DNA from: Mermis nigrescens
Lineage: Eukaryota; Nematoda; Enoplea; Mermithida; Mermithidae
Direction of reading: 5' to 3'
NCBI GenBank assembly: GCA_036768485.1
Contig: JAVLUZ010000259.1
Location: 62,001-126,000, forward strand
DNA length: 64,000 nt
A program made the position numbers and the translations under genes. This document shows, piece by piece, positions 10,762-21,330 of the stretch (position 1 is its first letter; the number at the start of each line of letters is the position of its first letter). The notes under the pieces are model-generated. The model searched no databases. It saw only the letters and a list, made by a program, of their open reading frames with translations, and had not been told where the DNA came from.

Positions 10762-13120
10762 ATGAACCAGTCACAAACATTTAGAAATCAGTTATTACAA
10801 GAGTATGGCCCTGACTTAATTAGAGATCTCCGCAGGTTGGATGGCATTGGGGAGAAACTAGCTCAAGCATCATCAAGTTTAACCTTCCTGATGCAATGTC
10901 GAGACCTAGGTATCATACCTACAGGTTTAAACCTTAGAGACCCTATTAACAGCAGGAGTTCACAGAAGATACTACAGAGGGCAGGAAGAGCCCTAGTCAG
11001 AGAACAAATTAGGCATATGAGGTGGAGGAAATCTAGTCTACAGGATGCCAAGAAGGCACTGGAAGAAGACCTAGAGAGGAATATGACCTATGATCATTGG
11101 ATAAGAATAAAAGGGCTCTGTAGATGGATTGTACATAAGACTGCTTGAAATGGTAAAGCAGAAGCAGAAGGCAAATTGGATATACTAATGCCAAGGCAGG
11201 GACAACAGAACCTCAACCTAGATAAGGTGGTAATAAATCAGAGCCTAAGACCACTGACTAATCATGAGCAGACTGCCCTGGCAAAAGGCTTAAACTTTGC
11301 TCTAGCACCAAGTCAACATCCAATTAAGAACATCATAACAGCTATTGAGTGTGCAGCCCATTTTCTGCCACAGGAACAGAAGGATGACTTTCGCTTAAAG
11401 ATTAGACAAGCTATTGACAGGGTTGATAAATCTGAGGCAAATATCAGCGAGGCAGAGCTTAGAGCTATTAAAATGCTAAAAGCAGATGACACCATAGTCA
11501 TTCTGACAGCAGATAAAGGTCGTGCAGCAGTGGTGATGGACAGAATAGAGTACAACAAGAAGATCAAGGCCATTGGTAAATGCACACCAGTTACCAGGGT
11601 AGAGCAAGCATTAAAGAAACTGCTCAAGAGAAGAAGGTCTGGACAAAGAGGTAAAAGTCAAAGAAGACTGCAAAGCACCACATATATATGGTTTGCCGAA
11701 GATTCACAAAACCAGGAGTACCACTTAGACTGATTGTCAGTTGCATCGGGACAGACTATACATCCTCTCTCAAAATATCTGGTTAAGATACTTAACCTAC
11801 TGCAACAGAGAACAGATGCCAGCTCACTGAAGAATAGCAACGACTTTGTGAGCTAAGATAGAACCAATGGTAATACAGGAAAACATACGCGCTAGTCAGC
11901 CTAGACGTTGTGAACCTCTTCACAAGTGTCCCAACTCAGTTGGCTATAGAATGTGTATTGAATCTGCTTAGACAGGATATTACCCTAGCACAAAGAACAG
12001 CTATGAGTGCTTGAGGTTATTGCAAACTGGTGGAATATTGTGTCAGAGTACTTACTTTCAGCTTAGGGAATATTATCACCAGCAAGTAGATGGGATGTCA
12101 GTGGGCTCACCATTGTCACTTCAGTACTGTGCAACCTGTTCATGAGATGATTTAGAAAAACAGGCACTGCAAACAACACCATACTATCCACAACAATGTG
12201 GCTCAGGTACGTCGATGACACATTCATCTTGTGGGATCATGGAGATCGGGAGTTAGAAGCTTTCCTCCAGCACATGAATAGTCATAATCTTGCTATTCAG
12301 TTTACCATGGAGAAGGAGGTGGAAGGCAAACTGCCTTTCCTGGATGTACTAGTTAAGAGATCCCATGACCATCTAGAGACATCAGTGTACCGTAAGCCAA
12401 CGCATACAGGTCAATACCTAAACTACCAGTCGAACCATCAGAAATGCACAAAGGCAGGTATAGTTAGAGGAATGGCCATGAGATGTAGGAGCATATGCCA
12501 AACAAATCACAGTAAAGAAGGAGGAACATCAGAAAATACTTAAGGAGTTTCGAGCTAATGGATACCCTGGCCCATTAATACAAAGAACCCTACAACTTGC
12601 ACACTCAAGGGGTGATGCAACTAACTACATTGCAACAGCAGTAGTACCATTTAGTGGGGCATTAACCATGAAGTGTGCAAAACATATGGAGTGCGCACTT
12701 GTGGCAAAGAGTGAAGACACCATCAGAAAAAGACTTACAAAGTGTTGCCCCAAAGGAGACCCTTAAATCTACGGCAGGGCATAGTGTATAAAATACCACT
12801 ACAATGTTGGAAGGAGTACATTGGGGAAACTGGTAGAAGTCTTAAGAAAAGACTTGGGGAAACATAGGAGTGCACTAAGGAATTTGAAAGAGGAACGCAT
12901 TGGGGTTGCTGAACACTCCTTAGCATGTGGGTGTAGACCAGATTTTGAGCATACATCAGTACTCGCAGAAGAAAGCAATGGGTACCATAGGAAAATACGG
13001 AGACCCTAGAGATGGAGAGGGCTAGTGGGCAGAATGTGGGTTCAAGAAGTATTGAGATCAGTCGTATATGGAATAGAGCCCTCATTGAGGAGAATACACC
13101 ATGTGGAGAGGCCCTGGCCC
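10762..13120 (+). pseudogene. Penelope-like element, nearly full copy D (heavily decayed)
   Basis: Starts with the same Met-Asn-Gln-Ser-Gln-Thr as copy A and follows it throughout: N-terminal region to about 11130, start of reverse transcriptase to 11730, Arg-Tyr-Val-Asp-Asp-Thr at about 12200, then the GIY-YIG domain to 13110. It carries more frameshifts and small deletions than copy A (for example near 11110, 11170, 11560, 11630, 11740-12190, 12530 and 12680), so it is older or less constrained. It is flanked by terminal repeats on both sides. Confidence 0.88.
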
Positions 13121-13415
13121 CAGACTAATAATATTATTATGCTACTTTAAAAGGAACAAATAATATACAACTGGCCCAGTGAAGCTCAGTTGGTAAAACC
13201 GCAGACTTTAGAAATAAATGATACTTAGCTGTGAGGTTCAATTCCTGGTGCCCACAACTTCTTATATTCTGTAAGAGCCTGACGACAATGGTAGGTTAAC
13301 TGTCAAAACGTTGCGTATTATTCTTAAGATTGTATTGTACCTACGGGTTTGAAAAAAGCATTATTATTATTTTATGTGACTGCCAATAGGCCAAAAATAC
13401 ACTTTCTTTAGATAA
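13121..13415 (+). repeat. Penelope-like terminal repeat, right end of locus
   Basis: Third copy of the terminal repeat, with the tRNA-like module at 13173-13253, hammerhead-like core at 13278-13315 (also CAAAAC) and AAAAAAGCATTATT in place of the AATAAA signal. It ends at TTTCTTTAGATA, the exact sequence that precedes the start codon in the other two, so it marks the right boundary. Confidence 0.8.
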
Positions 13416-13761
13416 AATTGCTAATTCGGCGCCGGAAAATTTTTGATATTGTTACTGCATTTGATCTCAAAAATGACGCAAAACATTCCGTCAGCTCAAA
13501 ATCGCCAAACAGTACCTGTCTAGCTGACTCTTCAGCGGCGGGGGGGGGGGTAATAACCACCCTCATTCCCTATGTGCATGTATGGTGGGGAACCCATCCA
13601 AAATTTAAAACAGTTAGATGTATGTGCATGTCATTAGGCCTAAAAGGTATGCTGAAATGACGCTCTGCAAATTAATGTAATAGAAGATAAAGTATCGAAT
13701 GTAAATACCGGAAAACTTAAGCCTCTACCTTCTTAAAAGGATAAAATGCTAAAGATGCGAT

Positions 13762-14183
13762 CAGACATGTGCAGCATGGAAATTGGGGGGTGGTTTAAAG
13801 TGCCTTTTTGAGTCTGAGAATGGTGGATACAGGTCAAAAACATCGTTTTTAGCGTTTCTCACGATGCTCATCTTTCTAGAGCATAAAAACATAAAAAAAA
13901 TCAAAAAAGTAGAATACGTTGAACATATATAGGACAAAACATAAGTATATGGCGCGAAGCGCTGAAAATTTTGACATTTTTGAGCAAAGAGATAGCTACA
14001 AATGCTTAAAAAGCACTTTTCCTACCAATTTTCAGGAAACTTTGTAATTTTTAGTCAAAAACGACAAAAACAACTTCTAAAAACGGCCGAAAAAAATTCA
14101 ATTATTTTCTAACAACCGGGGGAGTCAAAAGTTTTCTAACTTCGGGAGGGGATGGGATGCCCAACCCCCATGCTGCATGTCTG
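13762..14183. mobile_element. MITE-like repeat with CAGACATG...CATGTCTG ends
   Basis: Ends CAGACATGTGCAGCATGG (13762) and CCCATGCTGCATGTCTG form imperfect terminal inverted repeats. The interior contains GGCGCGAAGCGC and G-runs shared with other repeats of the window. No coding capacity and no convincing target duplication. Confidence 0.5.
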
Positions 14184-14983
14184 GTGGCTGCAGCCCCTTC
14201 TTGCTCTCTCTATTTCCGCCCTTGGTTATAGGCAAATAAAGGAAAACGTAGTCGTGAAAATCCTAATGCGGATGCAAGACATATATTGAGGTATTATTGA
14301 AGCCAGAAGAGGCGAAGTGAATTTTGAACCAGATTTTGAACCCGAGGATAAAATAAGCAGCATGCGAAACCGAGACAACATGTTAGTTGAAGGTATAATT
14401 CTATCCTGTTTCTTCATGCGGAGCTAAATTATTTGTTGAACTATTGCATGATGTGATTTTCCAAGTACTACATTTTCACAACACAAGATCATATCCAAAA
14501 GTATTCAATTGTATCCTAGTTCAGCATTCACGTTCTAGGAGGGGGTAAATCGAGTTTCATTGCGGGAAATTTGTGATTAATTTTTTTAATTTAATGTCAA
14601 ATTTTGATACTTAAATTGTTGTATCTTGTTATTCTAATGTCAGGAAATTTTGACCCACCCTCCCCCATTTTTGGCGATAACTTGCGCTTTTTGGCTATTT
14701 TTAGGTGTTTTCGCCACTTTTGGCCAAAAATCAGAGCCGCTTACTCCCCCTGAAAATGGCCCGGAAAGATACATGCAACAGGGGGTTTAGGCCATCCTTC
14801 ACATACGCTTTTAAGCCCTGAACCTCCTCCAAAGTCAGAAAATTTTTGATCACCCTCCCCCATTTTTGGCGAAATCTTGCGCTTTTTTGGCTATCTTTAG
14901 TTGTTTTTTTACCATTGTTGGCCTAAAATTGGGGTCGTTAACCCCCCTTCTCCTTCTAAAAATGGCCAGTGACCCCTATTCAG
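14184..14983. other. Non-coding repeat debris
   Basis: No gene recognised. The stretch 14640-14960 contains two diverged copies of a ~190-bp unit (CCCTCCCCCATTTTTGGCGA...CTTGCGCTTTTTGGCTAT). Confidence 0.4.
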
Positions 14984-15279
14984 CACATGTGGGCGTGGAA
15001 AAGGGCGGGGGTTTGGAGGGCATGCACCCCCCAGAAGTTGGAATACCCCCCCAGAAATCAAAATACTCCCCCCCCAAAATTCAATTTTTGAAATTTTTTT
15101 GCTTCCTTTAGCGATTTTTTGATGCCATTGGATAAAGCTCGATGAGAAACGTCGAAAAATGGTGTGTGTTTTACCATACGACCATTTTTTAAGACTATTT
15201 TTTGACCTTTGAAAATTTTTTCACCCCCCTCCTCAGAAATTTTTTCACCCCTCTAGAGTCTCGGAGCTGCCCACCTATG
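14984..15279 (+). mobile_element. hAT MITE (family 1)
   Basis: Runs from CACATGTGGGCGTGG to GCCCACCTATG and is flanked by diverged 8-bp duplications CTATTCAG (14976-14983) and CTACCCAG (15280-15287), both with T at position 2 and A at position 7 as in hAT insertions. A short open frame across its G-run is not a gene. Confidence 0.8.
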
Positions 15280-16292
15280 CTACCCAGCCGTTGAATGTAT
15301 GCCCTGAAGCCCCTCCCAAAATTTTGAACTGTTACATGCATCTTTTATAGTGATAGTTTGTCTATTTACTCTTGCTTACATTCAAAAGTACTGTAAAACT
15401 TCGTGAAATTCTAATAAATGCACTTTTGCCACACTAAAAATTGAGTTCGAAAAAATTCAAAAGGTTTCCACCAGAAATCGTCTGACATTGACTTGAGTCT
15501 TGGACCCTGAGGGGGAGTAATACCACCCTCACCCCCTATGGGATGTGTGATACATATGTTTGGAATGATGTATAACAACAAATGTACATATACGGATTAA
15601 TGGAAGAAAACTCTGAATAAACGAGTGAATAGTTTATTGCTTAAAAAATTAGTATATGCACTTGAAATTATTCTTTTAGACGTCGTTTGACACTTTTCCT
15701 TGGTTCCAGCAATAGTTTCTGTTTCAGAACGGCCTCAGGGGAGTATCAACATTTTTGGTGAGGGGAATATCCCCATTTCCCTCCCCTTACCCACTGCGAA
15801 CATGTATTTAAAACCATACTTGTAAGGCACAAAAACCATACTGTTTGTTTTTGCGATTTTCTTGTACACAAATACTATTTTGAAAATGTAAAATTTCCTA
15901 TTCATCAAATAAAAACCAAAGAGCCGTGACAGCTTGTTTTACGTGTGAACATTTTGTTTGTCTCACCTCTATACTTAATGCACATGTTTTTCCTTCTTAG
16001 AATGTGACAGACTATATAGCTGATCAGATGGACGTGGTGAAGTGCAAGAGATGTCGTGCATTGTTTTCGGTTTTGTTGGTTTTACATTAAGAAATTTCCC
16101 ACCATTGTCGATCTATAAGGTATTTTTGACCTTTATTGTTGTGGGAATGCTTTTTCATACATAAGCAGCATCCAAATTCTGGGTATCTGGTGGAACTAAA
16201 TCGCAAAAAACCACTAAATTCATTTCTGTGGTATATATACCGTATTACATGTACATAATTACAAAATTCCACCTTTAAGAAGGGATGAGGAG
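15280..16292. other. No gene recognised
   Basis: AT-rich unique-looking sequence without a supported coding region, RNA gene or clear repeat boundary. Confidence 0.4.
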
Positions 16293-16611
16293 CATAGGTT
16301 GGCAGCACCGAAATTCTGGGGGGGGTCGAAGAAATTTTCAAAGGTCGAAAAATGGTCTTAAAAGTGGTCATATAGTGAAAACAACTCAATTTTTCGACGT
16401 TTCTCGTCGAGCACTATCTAATGGCATCAAAAAATCGCTAAAAAGCACAAAAAATTTCAAAAATTGAATTCTGGGGGGTATTCCAACTTTACACAGCCCA
16501 GCTATCGAACAGCTGCCCAAGCCAACACCAGCAGTGCCCATCGTGGCAGCACTGCAGGGATATGTGGCCTGGGGGGTGCATACTCCCCCAAACCCCCCAC
16601 GCCCACGTGTG
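16293..16611 (-). mobile_element. hAT MITE (family 1) with an 86-bp GC-rich insert
   Basis: Ends CATAGGTTGGCAGC and GCCCACGTGTG, with target duplication ATGAGGAG / ACGAGGAG (7 of 8). Compared with its sisters it has extra sequence at about 16485-16570, clearly richer in GC than anything nearby, between the GGGGGGTATTCC and CTGGGGGGTGCA parts. The source of this insert was not recognised. Confidence 0.8.
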
Positions 16612-16621
16612 ACGAGGAGAG

Positions 16622-16705
16622 CATATGTGGGCAGCAAGAAAATTCTGGGGGTGCAAGATTTTTCGAAGGTCAAAAAATGGCCTTATAAATTGTGGTACGC
16701 CCATT
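16622..16705 (-). mobile_element. hAT MITE (family 1), truncated copy
   Basis: Begins CATATGTGGGCAGCAAG and follows the family for about 80 bases before breaking off. It starts just after the target duplication of the preceding copy. Confidence 0.65.
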
Positions 16706-17941
16706 TTTAAGTGCTTTTTGCCTTTTTTATTGTAGTAATTTATACTGAAATGAGCATTGCTTTTTAAGTATATGGTGGGAATGCAGCTTACAAATGCTTA
16801 AATCCTGTCAAAGTTACTTTCTTCTTGACTTTCAGTAGTATCAAATTCCGAGATACGGTCCGCTTTACCTAATGTCTAGAAATAAATGCATGATAAGAAT
16901 TGAAACAATATTAATTGACACTTTTTGGTGAATTTCAGTCAATTTGCAGAAAAGCCATTTTCTTCAATTTTTTCACTAGTTTAAGCATATATATTTTTTA
17001 AGCAATTTTTGGCCGTATCTTATTTTTTTCTATCTGGTGATCTGAAAACACCAACTCTCTCACAAGCATGCAACGAGGAGACTAATGAATTAATTCTGAA
17101 GCTTATTTAAGTAACCATAAAGGCATTTATTTAGCATTGCTTATTTCAGCAAGGCACACCGCTGAATCAGATTCTTCCGACATACGACACTGATGTTGGC
17201 ATATTCATTGCAGTCATAAAGGGTAAACAATCGCGCCTTTGCATTGTCGTCGAAAAAGAAATCTTGATGGAGGATGAGGCGAATTCGCAGAAGCAATGAT
17301 ATTTTTGATAGCCTACTATTACATTTTCGATCTCCAATATTCCGCGCCACTGACCTTAGAGTTTCTGCAGTGTTCAATCGTTAAGGCTGGCTTATTGGAT
17401 AAAAAGTCTTCTGTCAAAGTGTCGACATTTGTGAATGCAATTAATGCTTATTAGTCAGATGTGGATTTTAGAAGGAGCGGTCGCCTCTCCCCTTGACCCA
17501 ACATGCTTTTTGAGATAAGGAATGGATATGTGTACATATGTATTTCGTAGTGATTTTTGATCGAAAATTATTTTCTTCTAAATATTAATGTTATTTCTTT
17601 TATTAGAGCCGTTTTTGCGTCACAAATAGTTTAAAGTGAGCCAATGAAGCTTTTAATTGGGTTTTTTAACAAAAATCCTGAATGTTCTCGGCGATTCGCG
17701 CCGAACGCTTTAATGAAGTAGTAGAAATACCAGAAACGGTTTAATTCATTCTCCAAGCGTCAATCTAAATCTATTTCAGAGTTTTCAGCACTTTGCACCG
17801 GAAAAGTGTTAAATTTAGGCAAGATTTGTCATGCAAAATACCAAAAATTCTGAATTATGTGAAAAATTCTCAACCAAAAAATGATTCTGAATGAAAGTAA
17901 ACCACAGAAAACGTCAAAGAAACACTATTTTACGTGCCAAC
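16706..17941. other. No gene recognised
   Basis: AT-rich non-coding sequence. The motif GGCGATTCGCGCCGAACGC at 17690-17708 belongs to the dispersed palindromic repeat family seen at 60.9 kb. Confidence 0.35.
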
Positions 17942-18187
17942 CACATGTGGACGTGGGGGGTTTGGGGAGTATGCATCCCCCAGAAGTTGAAATACCCCCC
18001 AGAAATCCAAATACCCCCAGAATTCAATTTTTGCTTTTAGAGCAATTTTTTGATGCCATTGGATAGTGCTCAATGAGGAACGTCGAAAAATGGTGGTTTT
18101 TTTGCCATACGACCACTTTTAAGACCATTTTTGACCTTACAAATTTTTTCACCCTTCCCCCCAGAATTTCGGTGCTGCCCTCCTATG
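17942..18187 (+). mobile_element. hAT MITE (family 1), intact ends
   Basis: A 246-bp copy from CACATGTGGACGTGG to GCCCTCCTATG with an exact 8-bp target duplication GTGCCAAC (17934-17941 and 18188-18195), matching nTnnnnAn. Confidence 0.88.
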
Positions 18188-18544
18188 GTGCCAACCGCAG
18201 ATTTTGGACCAATTTTTTACTATTTAGCTATGAATCCTGGATCAGCTACTGTACTAAGAACCATGTATGATTTCTTTTTTGTTAAGATGGGCGTGCTTAC
18301 ATATATATGCATTATTTTAATGTAAGTTAGTCAACTTGCTTGCCTTCACATTTAGGAAATTATTTAAAGGAATAATGAAATTGAATCTTTTGCTATTCAT
18401 TGCATTTTTTGTTTATTATTGTGAAAGCTGATTGACAAATTAGAAATTTATCAGAAGAAGTCAATTTGGAAATCAATACTGATTAAAAGGTCTGAAGCAA
18501 ATTTAGGAAACAAAGCGCCAAAATTTCATTTAATATCAGGTGAC

Positions 18545-19110
18545 ATGTAAGCACCAGACGTGGATGTGGGCAGAGTCTAGAAGAGACTCTCAGAATAAAA
18601 AAACTAAAAAATTTTGTGGAAAAAATGTGATCAAATGAAGGCCAAAAATGGATGAATATTGAAAATTTTCTTCAAAAGTGATTGAAAATGACTGGAAACT
18701 GTGGAATAGCGTAGTTTTAACGCTTTTTTACCATTCATATCAGTTTTTAAGGTTATTCTGACCTAAAAAAGCTCAATTTTTGACCCCTCCCTATCTAGAT
18801 TGGCCATTCTACGCATCTATATATGGTCAGCTCAGCACTATTCATGGGCAGCAAGAAAATTCTGGGAGGGTGAAATTGCCGAAAATTGTCAAAAATGTTA
18901 CAAAAAATATAATTTTTGGGGTCTACAGTAATCTGCGGGAGTTTTCAACTTCTGGGGACGTATACCCCAAGAACCGCACATGGGCGCACAGGTCTGCCCC
19001 CTGAGAACCCGGCGGACCTCCAAATCGACAGTTCACAGAATTGAATTTTCGGCATTATTTTTTGCAATTTTGTACCATCGGACGGACCCCCCAGAATTTA
19101 TCTACTGCTC
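18545..19110. repeat. Adjacent degenerate dispersed repeats
   Basis: 18555-18830 matches the family-2 repeat (GACTGGAAACTGTGGAATAGCG, AACGCTTTTT, CCTAAAAAAGCTCA) also present at 34.2, 52.6 and 63.4 kb. 18835-19110 is a degenerate hAT MITE-like piece starting CATGGGCAGCAAGAAAATTCTGG and ending CTGCTCACCTATGG. Confidence 0.5.
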
Positions 19111-19861
19111 ACCTATGGTTAGAACTTCTTCATGCACCATCTGTGGTACGCCCGTTCCTTTTATGATTTTCATATTAACGTCTTTGTCTAGTTTTTATCC
19201 CGTCGACCTTAATGCAACACATCTTCATTTTTATGACCTTGCCTCTTATATGAAAGTTTGCTCAGCTTTATTACGTCGTTTATGACCAAACATTTTGCCA
19301 TGTGTACGCGTTTTATCGTCGAACTGTTCTTTTGGCGCTTGTGTCATGTATGAAGGAGGCTAACACATTTAAATTTGTCATTTTTCGGCCACAAAGCTTC
19401 CAGTTACACTTAGTTTTGATAGTGTGCCGGATAATTTCTTTAAAATTTTGCTTTCCTTTTTATTCTATTATTATATCCAAGTCTTAGAACAATAAATTGC
19501 GAAATTCTTCGACTTATTCTGCTTATATTTTTGGTTTATTAGGTGACTCTTTTCTCTTCATCCTCATGTAGCTCTGTAAATAAGTTATTTTGATAATATT
19601 TGTACCAAATTGCTTAAAAATCATTCTTTATCAATCACATTATTAAATATTGCTGCTAAAACCATGGGGCTTATTGTCAGATTATAAACGGTACTTACTT
19701 AATTGTACAAGTGTATTAGCTGGAAGTTTGAGATTACTTTTTCGTTCATGACATGATCCGTCTCCAGTCAAGTGTAGGTAGACTGTTATCGATTGATGTG
19801 CTGCATTTTTGCAAAACACAGGTGCAATAAAGAACGCTTGTTAGACATGTCAAATATAGGA

Positions 19862-20135
19862 TTCACTAGATGCCTTAAAATCCAGGTGCATGCATATAGG
19901 ATTGACATAAAAGGTTTAGGTTTACTAATGCGACATTTATGGACGGATGGATGTAGGATCAACATGAAGCTTTTAAGTCAACAATGTGACTTATCAACAT
20001 AAAAGTTTTTGTTCGAACCACGTGCATTTTTGTAGAATCAACATAAAAATTTTTTGTAGCTATACTAAAATTTTTATGGCAGCAAGTTACACATAAGAAC
20101 TTTATGTTGATTCTACAAATGATTTTTTACAGTGT
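19862..20135. repeat. Degenerate array of TAGGATYAACATAAAAG units with inverted end
   Basis: Direct variants at about 19873, 19955, 19995 and 20030, and an inverted copy TTTATGTTGATTCTACAAA at about 20102-20120, so part of it can fold back. The same motif occurs near 2.73-2.87 kb. The surroundings (19111-20620) hold no supported gene. Confidence 0.5.
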
Positions 20136-20617
20136 TTCTACGGTCATTTAGTGCTATAAGCTATATTATTTTACTCGGTGTTATTCATTTGGTGACTAAG
20201 CTGAGACATGGGGTGTTCACGTGGACTACAGTTTGCTGGGCCTTGGAAAAGCTTAGAGTTAATGTTAGCTATTTTTGAACGAATGGCCATTTTTAACGTG
20301 AATGGTATATTTTCAGAAAACGGAGTGGGCGAGTGTGAGTGAGCCTTGTTTTTGAAATAAAGGGACGCTAACTTGGCGCCAGTTTTCGATCTGCAGCTGC
20401 CGCTCAAAATAGCTTTTCTAGTTTCAAGAGCAAATAGTTTTATCGCTTAATGCTAGAATAATAAAACTGAGTTATAGTGTGTGAGTGTGTCACCAAGTGA
20501 TAGACTAGCTCTATGTTATGATTTCATATTAGTTCATAGTGTGATATTATGAAACTTTTGAATAACAGCTCTATTGTTTTATATTACCTTTTGGTTTGAG
20601 AAACCAGGTAGCGAAAC

Positions 20618-20620
<3 letters not shown>

Positions 20621-20698
<78 letters not shown>
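20621..20698. repeat. (TA)n microsatellite
   Basis: About 39 uninterrupted TA units. The Ile-Tyr open frame through it is an artefact. Confidence 0.95.
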
Positions 20699-20699
<1 letters not shown>

Positions 20700-20700
<1 letters not shown>

Positions 20701-21330
20701 ACAAACGGAGTATGGCAAGATAGCCGTTTATTCATACTAATTACTACCGTGCGATACGCGTATTTTCAGCAATATCTGTTCTATCATTGAAGTTTCATAT
20801 TGCTGTATTGTTGATTCTGAAATGTAAGAACTTGCTCCTTTATTTGATAATAAACTCAAACTTTTAGCGTCGGTCATACTTTTCGTGTATAAGGCTTTTA
20901 ATGTATGAAGCGTTATCCGTAACCATTCAAAAAATTCAGAAAAAGGCAGAAACTAATCGTTATAAACCACACCGCTTCTGTCGCAGAAATGTCCCCATAA
21001 CTTCTGCTCCTCGAAAAAAATTTCAGCTACAATAATTTGTCACTTTCCAGTAATTACATTGAATAAGTCTTTGAACAATAATCATAAATTGTCCGTGAAA
21101 AAATATGTTGAAACCATGCTTAATCAGGCTCAAATTATTCAGTGCAGATGAATAATTGATAAAAAACACTGGTTAGGTGATATTTTCGTAAAAAAATCTG
21201 TTTATTTAATTGAGGTTAGCACAGAGAAATTTGTATGTACAATATTGTTGATAATCGTCTAAAATTATCAAATGGAAAGCATAAATCAATGTTCAATGCG
21301 CACTCAGAGTCAAAATGCTCTAAGATATCT
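20700..21330. other. No gene recognised
   Basis: AT-rich non-coding sequence without a recognisable element. Confidence 0.35.
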
